From: Sulfuricurvum sp.
GTDB taxonomy: Bacteria; Campylobacterota; Campylobacteria; Campylobacterales; Sulfurimonadaceae
Reading direction: 5' to 3'
Length of the DNA stretch: 64,000 bases
Assembly (NCBI GenBank): GCA_024637295.1
Contig: JAGXFL010000013.1
Location: 1 to 64,000 of the forward strand
Position 1 is the first letter of the stretch, and each line of letters opens with the position of its first letter. Below, piece after piece: positions 25,249 to 32,943 of the stretch. The notes under the pieces were generated by a model. It was not told the DNA's origin. It saw nothing but the letters and a program-made list of their open reading frames with translations, and made no database searches. The position numbers and the translations under genes are program-made.

Positions 25249-26664
25249 ATGGACGCACATGTATGGATGGGATCGCTTGAAATCAAGGGAGAAAACTATT
25301 CTGAGCGTTTGTCTCCTTATGATGGACGAGTCGCATCCCGTACCGCTATTTGCAGTGCCGTAGATGCTAAAAAAGCGCTTTCGATTGCTCAAAGTGCGGC
25401 AAAAATTGCTAAAAAAACGCCATTACACCAACGATGCGCATGGTTGCTGGATGTTGCATCAAAGCTTCGGGAACAACGTGAAGAATTTGCAAAAGTCTTG
25501 TGTGACGAGGTTGGGAAACCACTGACTTATGCACGTATCGAAGTAGATCGCTGTATCGAAACGATTACCCTCTCAGCTGAGACGATGCGTACAATGCACG
25601 GTGAGAGCATCAATACAGATGCTATGCCAAGTGGACGCAAGGCACTCTCTTTTTGGCGGCGTGAAGCGTGCGGAGTGGTTGTGGCAATTACCCCTTTTAA
25701 TTTTCCGCTTAATCTTGTCGCGCACAAATTAGCGCCTGCACTGGTCGCTGGAAATACGGTCGTGCTAAAACCGACACCTGAAGCGCCTTTGTGTGCGTAT
25801 AAATTGGTGAAGCTATTTATTGAAAGTTCTTTTGCGGTTAAAGATGCATTGAGTCTTGTATATGGAGATGCAGAGGTAGGCAGTGCTCTTGTTAGCAGTG
25901 AGATTCCTCGTGTCATCAGTTTTACAGGGTCGGTTCCCGTAGGTGCTATTATCACCAAAAGTGCTGGGATTAAAAAAGTGAGTTTGGAACTTGGCGGTAA
26001 TGCGGCAACGTATATTGATGAGAGTGCTGATTTGGACTATGCAGCATCACGATGTGCTATAGGGGCTTTTGTTAATTCTGGGCAAGTGTGTATTTCACTA
26101 CAGCGTATTTATGTCAATGCTAAAATTTATGATGAGTTCGCTGTTAAAATGGCGGAAGAAACAAAAAAACTGGTAGTGGGTTCCCCATATGATGAGAAAA
26201 CGTTTTTGGGGCCGCTTATTGATGATGATGCGGTTACTCGCGCTATGAGTTGGGTTCACAGCGCAATTGATGAAGGAGCTCGTGCTCTCACGCCTCCACA
26301 TAGTGCTGGACGCTTGTTTTATCCCTGTGTCATGGCAGATGTCACAGAATCGATGAAGATTGTGTGTGAAGAGGTATTTGCTCCAATCGTGAGTTTGGTT
26401 AAGGTAAATACTTTGGAAGAAGCGATCGATAAAATGAATAATTCACCGTACGGATTGCAGTTTTCGATTTTTACCAATAATTTGGCACATGCTTCTCAAG
26501 CGATTGAAGAGTTAGATGCAGGGGGAATAGTGGTTAATGATATGCCAACCTTGCGTTTTGATATACAACCTTATGGTGGAGTCAAATTAAGCGGGGTAGG
26601 TCGTGAAGGTCCTCGTTTTGCTATTGAAGAGATGACCGAAATCAAATCAATTGTAATTTTATAA
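25249..26664 (+). CDS. NAD(P)-dependent aldehyde dehydrogenase
   Basis: A 471-residue member of the aldehyde dehydrogenase superfamily. The Rossmann-fold entrance is ITPFNFPLNLVAHKLAPALVAGNTVVLKPTPEAP (about 147-180). The general base Glu247 is in LELGGN and the nucleophile Cys281 in NSGQVCISLQRIYV. EEVFAPIV and YGGVKLSGVGREGP near the end complete the fold. The nearest groups are lactaldehyde and succinate-semialdehyde dehydrogenases; the substrate cannot be told from the sequence. bcp follows 12 bases later on the same strand. Confidence 0.9.
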   Translation: MDAHVWMGSLEIKGENYSERLSPYDGRVASRTAICSAVDAKKALSIAQSAAKIAKKTPLHQRCAWLLDVASKLREQREEFAKVLCDEVGKPLTYARIEVDRCIETITLSAETMRTMHGESINTDAMPSGRKALSFWRREACGVVVAITPFNFPLNLVAHKLAPALVAGNTVVLKPTPEAPLCAYKLVKLFIESSFAVKDALSLVYGDAEVGSALVSSEIPRVISFTGSVPVGAIITKSAGIKKVSLELGGNAATYIDESADLDYAASRCAIGAFVNSGQVCISLQRIYVNAKIYDEFAVKMAEETKKLVVGSPYDEKTFLGPLIDDDAVTRAMSWVHSAIDEGARALTPPHSAGRLFYPCVMADVTESMKIVCEEVFAPIVSLVKVNTLEEAIDKMNNSPYGLQFSIFTNNLAHASQAIEELDAGGIVVNDMPTLRFDIQPYGGVKLSGVGREGPRFAIEEMTEIKSIVIL

Positions 26665-26676
26665 AAAGGAAAGAGT

Positions 26677-27144
26677 ATGTTAGAACTAGAAAGTATTGCC
26701 CCCGATTTTTGTTTGAGTAATCAAGATGATGTAGAGATATGTTTGCGCGATTTGCGTGGAAAATGGATTATATTGTATTTTTATCCCAAAGACTCCACTC
26801 CCGGTTGTACGACTGAAGCGTGTGAGTTTACGGCAGCTATGGACGAATATGATGATATGGGTGCGATAATTTTAGGTGTCAGCGCGGATAGCACAAAAGC
26901 GCATCGTAATTTTATAGAGAAGCAGAATTTGGGCATTACCCTTTTGAGCGATCCAACGACGTCAATGATGCAAGCCTATGGTGTGTGGGCGATGAAAAAA
27001 AACTATGGGGAAGAATATATGGGAATTGTCCGTTCAACGTATATTATTGATCCAAAAGGGGTCGTAAAAGCAGTTTGGACAAATGTTAAAGTAAAAGATC
27101 ATGTGGCAAAAGTAAAAGAAGAGTTGATAAAGCTGCAAGTGTAA
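26677..27144 (+). CDS. bcp: Thiol peroxidase of the Bcp/PrxQ type
   Basis: A 155-residue peroxiredoxin with the peroxidatic Cys44 and resolving Cys49 in STPGCTTEACEF, typical of atypical two-cysteine Bcp proteins, and the downstream GVSADSTKAHRNFIEK and VRSTYIIDPKG. It reduces hydrogen and organic peroxides, drawing electrons from thioredoxin. AAAGGAAAG precedes the ATG. It lies just behind the aldehyde dehydrogenase gene and ends at a strong hairpin. Confidence 0.95.
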   Translation: MLELESIAPDFCLSNQDDVEICLRDLRGKWIILYFYPKDSTPGCTTEACEFTAAMDEYDDMGAIILGVSADSTKAHRNFIEKQNLGITLLSDPTTSMMQAYGVWAMKKNYGEEYMGIVRSTYIIDPKGVVKAVWTNVKVKDHVAKVKEELIKLQV

Positions 27145-27166
27145 TATTCCCGCAGTAGCGGGAATA
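27145..27166. terminator. Strong bidirectional hairpin
   Basis: TATTCCCGC at 27145-27153 pairs perfectly with GCGGGAATA at 27158-27166 around AGTA. It sits directly after the bcp stop and 3 bases before the end of the converging outer-membrane protein gene, so it can stop transcription from both sides. Confidence 0.8.
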
Positions 27167-27168
27167 GA

Positions 27169-28743
27169 TTAAAATTTATAACGGATATAGGCACGAATAT
27201 CTTGTGATTTGTCAATAGTACTTCCTGCATTACCCATAGTGCTAGAAATAGCAGTCGATGTACCTGAAGTACTTCCAAAGAATCCATTACTACCACTAAA
27301 ATCATAGTCAATGTACGTATAACGTAGCTGGAAAGAGAGTATGTCCTTGACTAGCGGCTCTGTAAAATAAAGCTCGTAAGCATTACCACGTGCAGCAATT
27401 TTTGACCCGATTAAAGTATCTTCACCATAGGTGATCGGACGCCAGTATTGTGAACCATGGTTAAATTCAGCACCCCATCGTCCTTCCTCGCTGATAAGGG
27501 ATGGAAATTGTGTGCCGATCCAGTAGCTGTAACCTGTTTTACTATCGTATGGATTTGAGCCACCAAGCATTCCTCCATTACCGTTAGTGTAAGGGTCTGT
27601 TTTAGACATCGCACCGCTTATAAAAATAAGTGAGTCATCTAAAAAGTCACTCCAGTCGTTACCGATACCATTCACCATAGCAAAGGCAGTTGCTGTGGTA
27701 AGTCCACCCACTGTTTTCATGCCTGCTGAAGGGTTTGTCGGGTCAACATTATCGATCAAATTATTGGCATAGGTATATTGCATGCCGACAGAATACTGTT
27801 TGTCATCGTAAGGGACGATGATAATTCCAGCCATGTCAATGTTATTTACAGTGGTGTTTTGATCACTGTATGGAGCAGAACTAAAGCGTGGTTCAGCTGA
27901 GCTCATGCCGCGACCGGCACAGAGTTTGAAGTATGAACCTGGAAGACCAGTAACCCCTTCCATTCCAAACTTAGCACTAGCACCATCAAATTCAACATTG
28001 ATAGTATGCGCTAGTGGTGAAGAAGCTTGATCTCCATCACGTAGGTTAATAAGATGTCCTTCAGTCGATGGGCGGCGACCGACACTGATCGTCCATGGGA
28101 TATCTGTTCCTAAAAACTCGTCATCTTGGTAATAGAAATAAGCTGATCGTAGGCGGAGTGTATCGTCATAAGCACTTTCACCGCTTACCCAGTCAAATCC
28201 ATCGTTAGCATTACTGGCATTTTGCGCAGCACGATGGCCAAAAGTTTTGTTATAAGCAAGCTGTCCGGTGAAGCTGAGATGTTTAGTAGCCGCATAGTTC
28301 ATCCCTAGCCACAAACGGTTAGTGAAGAGTGCGTCATTACTCACTTTTGATCCATCTGCCATTTTGTAGCTGATATTATCAGCGGTTGTACGGAAATCGA
28401 CATCCCATTTAATGGCATTACCATTGGTTTTTTTGTTAAGGGTACTGAGCTGATCTTGAATATCTTCAAACTGTTCAGAAATACTTTTTTCATCATTCTT
28501 AGTAATAGCCACTTTAGCTTTACTTGATGTTGTTTTTACCGGTTCTTCGTCATCATCTTCAACGATTGCTTTTTTGATAGCAACGGGTACTGTCTTTTCA
28601 GCTTTCATAGCTGCTATTTCTGCTTTGAGTGCATTCATCTCTTTTTCCATAGCTTCAAAGCGCTCCAACATCGTCCCCTCAGCCATAACCGTAGTTGACA
28701 TAAGAGCCGCTGCAATAACGGAACCTAAAAATCGATGCTTCAT
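27169..28743 (-). CDS. DUF3373-like outer-membrane beta-barrel protein
   Basis: A 524-residue exported protein with a signal peptide (MKHRFLGSVIAAALMSTTVMAEG, cleavage after VMA). Coiled-coil segments follow (about 27-50, MLERFEAMEKEMNALKAEIAAMKAEK, and about 88-104, SISEQFEDIQDQLSTLN), then a long barrel-like region rich in aromatic alternation. The C-terminus is AYIRYKF, an outer-membrane signature. It fits the DUF3373 family of Campylobacterota, thought to be porin-like. A coiled coil before the barrel suggests trimeric contact or peptidoglycan anchoring. GAGGAG precedes the ATG. Transported solute unknown. Confidence 0.75.
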   Translation of the reverse strand: MKHRFLGSVIAAALMSTTVMAEGTMLERFEAMEKEMNALKAEIAAMKAEKTVPVAIKKAIVEDDDEEPVKTTSSKAKVAITKNDEKSISEQFEDIQDQLSTLNKKTNGNAIKWDVDFRTTADNISYKMADGSKVSNDALFTNRLWLGMNYAATKHLSFTGQLAYNKTFGHRAAQNASNANDGFDWVSGESAYDDTLRLRSAYFYYQDDEFLGTDIPWTISVGRRPSTEGHLINLRDGDQASSPLAHTINVEFDGASAKFGMEGVTGLPGSYFKLCAGRGMSSAEPRFSSAPYSDQNTTVNNIDMAGIIIVPYDDKQYSVGMQYTYANNLIDNVDPTNPSAGMKTVGGLTTATAFAMVNGIGNDWSDFLDDSLIFISGAMSKTDPYTNGNGGMLGGSNPYDSKTGYSYWIGTQFPSLISEEGRWGAEFNHGSQYWRPITYGEDTLIGSKIAARGNAYELYFTEPLVKDILSFQLRYTYIDYDFSGSNGFFGSTSGTSTAISSTMGNAGSTIDKSQDIRAYIRYKF

Positions 28744-28908
28744 TCTAACTCCTCAAGATTTTCAATATTTGGTGTAACAACGTTTACTATTGTGCGATGA
28801 TATTAGCAAAAATAATATAAAAAGAGTTTAAAAATAACAAAAAATGATGAATTTATCGTTGCAAGTTGGTGATTTATAAACAAAAGACTAAATAAAGAGT
28901 ATCTTGAG

Positions 28909-28914
28909 TATAAT
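28909..28914 (+). promoter_or_regulatory. rpsB-tsf promoter -10 box
   Basis: A perfect TATAAT lies 157 bases before the rpsB ATG. Transcription would start near 28921, leaving a long leader of about 150 bases. The 328-base gap from 28744 to 29071 holds, besides this leader, only A/T-rich upstream sequence for the divergent outer-membrane protein gene; no small gene is evident in it. Confidence 0.7.
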
Positions 28915-28973
28915 TCGCCCGATTTTCTCTCCACTAATATAGTCGCGTGAAAAAATTCGCAAGCGAATCTAAA

Positions 28974-29042
28974 ATTTGTTTTCGTGCATCCGGTGTCTCA
29001 TCGGCTCTGTTAGCAGAATCGCCCAAGTAAACGAAAAGCAAA
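28974..29042 (+). ncRNA. Structured leader RNA upstream of rpsB (candidate S2 autoregulatory leader)
   Basis: The leader can fold into a closed multi-branch structure. The outer stem pairs TTTTCGT (28979-28985) with ACGAAAA (29031-29037), extended by TTTG/CAAA across one bulged G. Inside are two hairpins: CCGGTG/CATCGG with a TCT loop (28990-29004, one G-T pair) and TCTG/CAGA with a TTAG loop (about 29006-29017). A separate hairpin, ATTCGC-AA-GCGAAT, lies before it at about 28955-28968. In E. coli, S2 represses its own operon through the leader; a similar role here is inference. Confidence 0.5.
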
Positions 29043-29071
29043 ATATTTTTATTATATGAAGGAGTCTTTTC

Positions 29072-29842
29072 ATGGTAACTATGAAAGATTTATTGGAGTG
29101 CGGTGTTCACTTCGGTCACCAAACACGTCGTTGGAATCCAAAAATGAAGAAATACATTTTTGGCGTTCGTAAGAATATCTATATTATTGATCTTCAAAAA
29201 ACATTGCGTTTTTTCCGTGCTGCGTATCAGCAAGTACTTGATGCAGCTGCTGAGGGTCAAACAGTTCTTTTTGTAGGAACAAAGAAGCAAGCACGTGTTG
29301 CAGTTCGTGATGCGGCAATCGCATGTGGCATGCCATATGTTGACAATCGCTGGTTGGGTGGAATGTTGACAAACTTCCCAACAATCCAAAAATCAATCCG
29401 TAAACTTGATATTATCGAAGAGATGCAAGCAAACGGTCAAATGAACCTTTTGACTAAAAAAGAAGCGTTGATGATGAATCGTCAAAAAGAGAAGCTAATT
29501 GCTTATCTTGGTGGTATCCGTCAAATGAAAACGTTGCCTGACATGATGTTCGTTGTTGATGCAGTTAAAGAGCACATTGCCGTTCAAGAAGCCCGTAATC
29601 TTGGTATTCGTATTGTTGCACCTTTGGATACTAACTGTGATCCAGACGTGATTGACATCCCAATCCCTGGAAATGATGATGCGATCCGTTCAATTCAACT
29701 TTTCTGTAAAGAAATGGCAGAAGCGATCAACGAAGGTAAAGCACTTCGTAACAGTGGAAGCGATGAAGTAGTAGCTGAAGAAGCATCTGCAGAAGAAGTT
29801 TTTGAAGCAGCGGCATCTGAAGAAGTAGCAGAGGAAGCATAA
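29072..29842 (+). CDS. rpsB: 30S ribosomal protein S2
   Basis: A 256-residue protein with the S2 signatures [28 protein letters not shown] and [17 protein letters not shown], then [12 protein letters not shown] and [49 protein letters not shown]. The C-terminal tail is acidic and alanine rich ([27 protein letters not shown]), longer than in E. coli. S2 binds the 30S platform late in assembly. AAGGAG precedes the ATG. tsf follows 2 bases after its stop. Confidence 0.98.
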   Translation: MVTMKDLLECGVHFGHQTRRWNPKMKKYIFGVRKNIYIIDLQKTLRFFRAAYQQVLDAAAEGQTVLFVGTKKQARVAVRDAAIACGMPYVDNRWLGGMLTNFPTIQKSIRKLDIIEEMQANGQMNLLTKKEALMMNRQKEKLIAYLGGIRQMKTLPDMMFVVDAVKEHIAVQEARNLGIRIVAPLDTNCDPDVIDIPIPGNDDAIRSIQLFCKEMAEAINEGKALRNSGSDEVVAEEASAEEVFEAAASEEVAEEA

Positions 29843-29844
29843 TC

Positions 29845-30912
29845 ATGGCAGAAGTAACAGCAGCTATGGTAAAAGACCTTCGTGCGGCGACTGATGCGCC
29901 CATGATGGATTGTAAAAAAGCACTCACTGAGTGTGATGGCGATATCGAAAAAGCAAAAGAGTTTTTGCGTGATCGTGGTATGGCACAAACGGCTAAGAAG
30001 GCAGATCGTGTTGCTGCTGAGGGACTTTTGGGTCTTAAAGTTTCTGAAACATTTACTTCTGCTTCTTTGGTAGAAATCAACTCTGAAACCGATTTCGTTG
30101 CTAAAAATGACGGTTTTATCGCTCTAGTCGGTAATACTGCAGCGCATGTATTTACATCAGGTGTAAGCAGTATCGAAGAGTTGAATGAAACATCATATGA
30201 GACAGGTACATTCTCTGAATACTTTACGGCACAAGTAGCACGTATCGGTGAAAAAATTGTAACGCGTCGTTTTGTTACACTTAATGCTAGTGCAACTGGA
30301 TGTGTTAACGGTTACGTTCACTCAAATGGCCGTGTCGGTGTTTTGGTAGCAGTTAATTGTGACAGCGCTAAAACGGCTGAGTTGATTGCTCCAATGATCA
30401 AGAACATTGCGATGCACGCTGCAGCTATGAAGCCGACAACGTTAAGTTATCAAGATTTCGATGCTAAATTTGTTGAAGAAGAGACAATTGGCCGTATCGA
30501 AGCAATCAAAACTGAAAATGAAGAGCTTGCACGTTTGAAGAAGCCTCTTAAAAATGTTCCTCAGTACATCTCAATGAGTCAATTGACTCCGGATGTAATG
30601 GCAGCTGCAGAAGAAGCGATTAAAGCCAAGTTGTTAGCGGATGGAAAACCTGAAAAGATTTGGGCAAACATCATCCCTGGGCAATTGGCTCGTTTTGTTG
30701 CAGACAATACGACTTTGGATAAAGAACTTGCTTTGTTGGATCAAAACTACGTTATGGATGATTCTATGACAGTAGCACAAGCACTTACTAAAGAAGCAGC
30801 CGCTCACGGCGGTACAGCCACAATCGTCGAATTCGTTAAATATGAAGTCGGTGAAGGTATCGAAAAACAAGTCAATGATTTTGCTGCAGAAGTTGCTGCA
30901 CAGATGTCATAA
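29845..30912 (+). CDS. tsf: Translation elongation factor Ts
   Basis: A 355-residue nucleotide exchange factor for EF-Tu. It shows the N-terminal UBA-like domain ([37 protein letters not shown]), the conserved AAEGLLG and [16 protein letters not shown] (about 73-90), and a C-terminal second core half ending FAAEVAAQ. The length is greater than E. coli's 283 residues, with an added segment at about 200-250, as is common in Campylobacterota. Partnership with rpsB is standard. A perfect 12-bp hairpin follows. Confidence 0.98.
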   Translation: MAEVTAAMVKDLRAATDAPMMDCKKALTECDGDIEKAKEFLRDRGMAQTAKKADRVAAEGLLGLKVSETFTSASLVEINSETDFVAKNDGFIALVGNTAAHVFTSGVSSIEELNETSYETGTFSEYFTAQVARIGEKIVTRRFVTLNASATGCVNGYVHSNGRVGVLVAVNCDSAKTAELIAPMIKNIAMHAAAMKPTTLSYQDFDAKFVEEETIGRIEAIKTENEELARLKKPLKNVPQYISMSQLTPDVMAAAEEAIKAKLLADGKPEKIWANIIPGQLARFVADNTTLDKELALLDQNYVMDDSMTVAQALTKEAAAHGGTATIVEFVKYEVGEGIEKQVNDFAAEVAAQMS

Positions 30913-30914
30913 CT

Positions 30915-30941
30915 CTAAAAAAGCGAATTTCGCTTTTTTAG
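30915..30941 (+). terminator. Strong terminator of rpsB-tsf
   Basis: CTAAAAAAGCGA at 30915-30926 pairs perfectly with TCGCTTTTTTAG at 30930-30941 around ATT. The run of six T in the right arm acts as the U-tract. It lies 2 bases past the tsf stop. Confidence 0.85.
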
Positions 30942-30966
30942 CCCCTCTTTTTAACCTCTTTTTCTC

Positions 30967-30972
30967 TATAAT
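30967..30972 (+). promoter_or_regulatory. -10 box directly before the LolD-like gene
   Basis: A perfect TATAAT ends 6 bases before the ATG at 30979. Transcription would start at or next to the A of ATG, and no purine-rich ribosome site is present in the pyrimidine-rich stretch upstream. This is the layout of a leaderless mRNA. Confidence 0.6.
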
Positions 30973-30978
30973 TCTCAC

Positions 30979-31623
30979 ATGAATCTTTTAAAAGCAACCT
31001 CATTATCACATACCTTTGATTATCCGTTATTTCATAATATTGCCTTAGAGCTTGATGCTCAAGAATCGATGGCGATTATCGGCGTTAGCGGTAGTGGTAA
31101 ATCAACATTAATGCATATTTTATCTTCTATGCTTATCCCTAATGAAGGGAGCGTCGAGCTCTTTGGCCGTAATATTTATGATTTGAGTGAAAAAGAGTTG
31201 GTGCAACTACGTCGATATGATTTAGGTTTAATATATCAAAGCCACTATCTTTTTAAAGGTTTTAGCGGTTATGAAAATCTTGAAGTGGCCGCTTTGATGG
31301 CAAATCAAACGATTGATAATACCTTGTTGGTCTCTTTGGGAATTGATACGGTATGCCATCAAAAAGTGACCGAACTTTCAGGAGGACAACAGCAACGCGT
31401 CTCAATTGCACGGGTTTTATCTAAAAAACCGAGATTGATTTTTGCCGATGAACCGACAGGAAATCTTGACCATACTACGGCGCAGGAAGTGATGAATATA
31501 TTTTTCGATTATTTGAAAAAGCAGGATGCCGGAATGATTTTAGTGACTCATGATGAAGCACTAGCACTGCAATGCGATTATGTATATCAGATGCATGACG
31601 GTGTATTGACCAAGGTAAAATAA
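30979..31623 (+). CDS. ABC transporter ATP-binding protein, LolD/FtsE-like
   Basis: A 214-residue ATPase with Walker [10 protein letters not shown] (residues 35-43), signature [15 protein letters not shown] (about 135-149), Walker [13 protein letters not shown] and the switch histidine VTHDE. Best resemblance is to LolD/MacB/FtsE-type ATPases, which work with a separate membrane subunit; none is adjacent. In Campylobacter, as I recall, the same gene also stands between tsf and fliR. fliR begins 4 bases after its stop. The transcript may be leaderless. Confidence 0.88.
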   Translation: MNLLKATSLSHTFDYPLFHNIALELDAQESMAIIGVSGSGKSTLMHILSSMLIPNEGSVELFGRNIYDLSEKELVQLRRYDLGLIYQSHYLFKGFSGYENLEVAALMANQTIDNTLLVSLGIDTVCHQKVTELSGGQQQRVSIARVLSKKPRLIFADEPTGNLDHTTAQEVMNIFFDYLKKQDAGMILVTHDEALALQCDYVYQMHDGVLTKVK

Positions 31624-31627
31624 AAAC

Positions 31628-32392
31628 ATGGAGTGGGCAGAACTTTTTAGCGAAGGTCGAACAGCTGCATTTATTTTGTTATTTGTCCGTTTTAGCTCAT
31701 TATTCATGGCTGTCCCTATTTTTTCACATGCCAATATCCCAATGTCGTTAAAGGCTGCGATGGCATTCTTTTTTACGGTTGTTTTTTTTGATTCATTGCC
31801 AAATTTACAAATACCATTAGATGCATTGACTCTGACGGTTGCAATATTGGGAGAGATGCTGTTTGGCCTTGCGGTAGGGATAATCTTACAATTGGCTTAT
31901 CATGCAATTACGTTTGCAGGTGGGCAGATCTCCTTTATGATGGGGTTTTCTTTGGCATCGGCGATTGATCCACAGTCTGGTATCTCTATGCCGATTGTCA
32001 GCCAATTTTTAGCACTTGTTGCCTTAATGATCTTATTGGCATTGGATTTGCATCATTGGATTATATTGCTGGCTTCTGCATCCATCGCAACGGTTCCATT
32101 GGGTGGTTTTATGGTTACGCCTGAATTGTTCCGTTATATTATGCACGCCATGATGAATATGTTTGTGGTAGGATTTATGATTGCATTTCCGATAACGGCA
32201 TTGACTATGCTGGCGGATGTTATTTTTGGTATGTTGATGAAAACAATGCCGCAATTTAACTTACTTGTCATTGGTATGCCCATTAAAATAGGAGTGGCAT
32301 TTTTGGTCTTGATGGCAACACTCTCTGCCACAATGATGATTGTCTCATCCCAGATGCAAAGTGCGTACAATTTTTTGGAAAAATTACTCTAA
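31628..32392 (+). CDS. fliR: Flagellar export apparatus protein FliR
   Basis: A 254-residue inner-membrane protein with about six hydrophobic helices, of normal FliR length. Landmarks are FVRFSSLFMAVPIFSHANIPMSLKAAMAFFFT at the N-terminus, the conserved GEMLFGLAVGIILQLAYHAITFAGGQISFMMGFSLASAIDPQSG, and the C-terminal IGMPIKIGVAF. FliR is part of the FliPQR core of the flagellar type III export gate. It is coupled to the LolD-like gene and its last 9 bases overlap the converging PLD-like gene. Confidence 0.95.
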   Translation: MEWAELFSEGRTAAFILLFVRFSSLFMAVPIFSHANIPMSLKAAMAFFFTVVFFDSLPNLQIPLDALTLTVAILGEMLFGLAVGIILQLAYHAITFAGGQISFMMGFSLASAIDPQSGISMPIVSQFLALVALMILLALDLHHWIILLASASIATVPLGGFMVTPELFRYIMHAMMNMFVVGFMIAFPITALTMLADVIFGMLMKTMPQFNLLVIGMPIKIGVAFLVLMATLSATMMIVSSQMQSAYNFLEKLL

Positions 32393-32866
32393 ATAGGGAA
32401 CAGAGCGTTTTTTTAAGAGGTTGATATGTTTTTGCAGTGGGAGGATTAGTGAACTTTCATCGCTACACCATATATTTGATATGGTACCCATCAAATTTTT
32501 TTCATCCAACTCATCGGGTATATGGCAAATATGGGTGCTATCGATAAGAATAACAGTATCTGTAATGCTATGTGTGGTATTACGGTAAAGAAGAACATTT
32601 CGATATGCAACGAAACGCAGAGGATCATTCTTAAGATTGTTGGCAATGATGGATAGATGAACACCGTGAGAAAGTGCCTGAAAAATGCTTTTATTTAATG
32701 AGGGATAATGCATCGATGCCGTGAGAATTACAATCTCTTTTTGACTCTTCTTGAGTAGTGATTGAAGATGATGATTAAAATGGCTCCCTTCATCCGGGAG
32801 TAAAAATGGGAAAATGTTAGCATTTGCAATGGTTATTGTTAAAAGTAGGGCTATTAGTTTTATCAT
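32384..32866 (-). CDS. Exported phospholipase D-like protein lacking the HKD motif
   Basis: A 160-residue protein with a signal peptide (MIKLIALLLTITIANA). The segment LLKKSQKEIVILTASMHYPSLNKSIFQALSHGVHLSIIANN (about 40-80) resembles the N-terminal half of small PLD-family nucleases (NucT/Nuc type). The expected HxKxxxxD catalytic motif is not seen; the matching region reads DTVILIDSTHICHIPDE, lacking the HxK. It may be a degenerate or structural relative. The gene overlaps fliR tail to tail by 9 bases. Confidence 0.6.
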   Translation of the reverse strand: MIKLIALLLTITIANANIFPFLLPDEGSHFNHHLQSLLKKSQKEIVILTASMHYPSLNKSIFQALSHGVHLSIIANNLKNDPLRFVAYRNVLLYRNTTHSITDTVILIDSTHICHIPDELDEKNLMGTISNIWCSDESSLILPLQKHINLLKKRSVPYLE

Positions 32867-32943
32867 TTTATTTATTTTTAGTTACAATCATATCATGTAG
32901 TGCACAGTGATGCAATAGTAAAGCAAGAGAGGTTTGGCGTATT

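Noticed and set aside
28744-28908. A tRNA or further small RNA gene in the gap before rpsB
   Set aside because: No cloverleaf or CCA end is visible. The stretch is A/T-rich promoter-type sequence; only the leader after 28920 shows structure.
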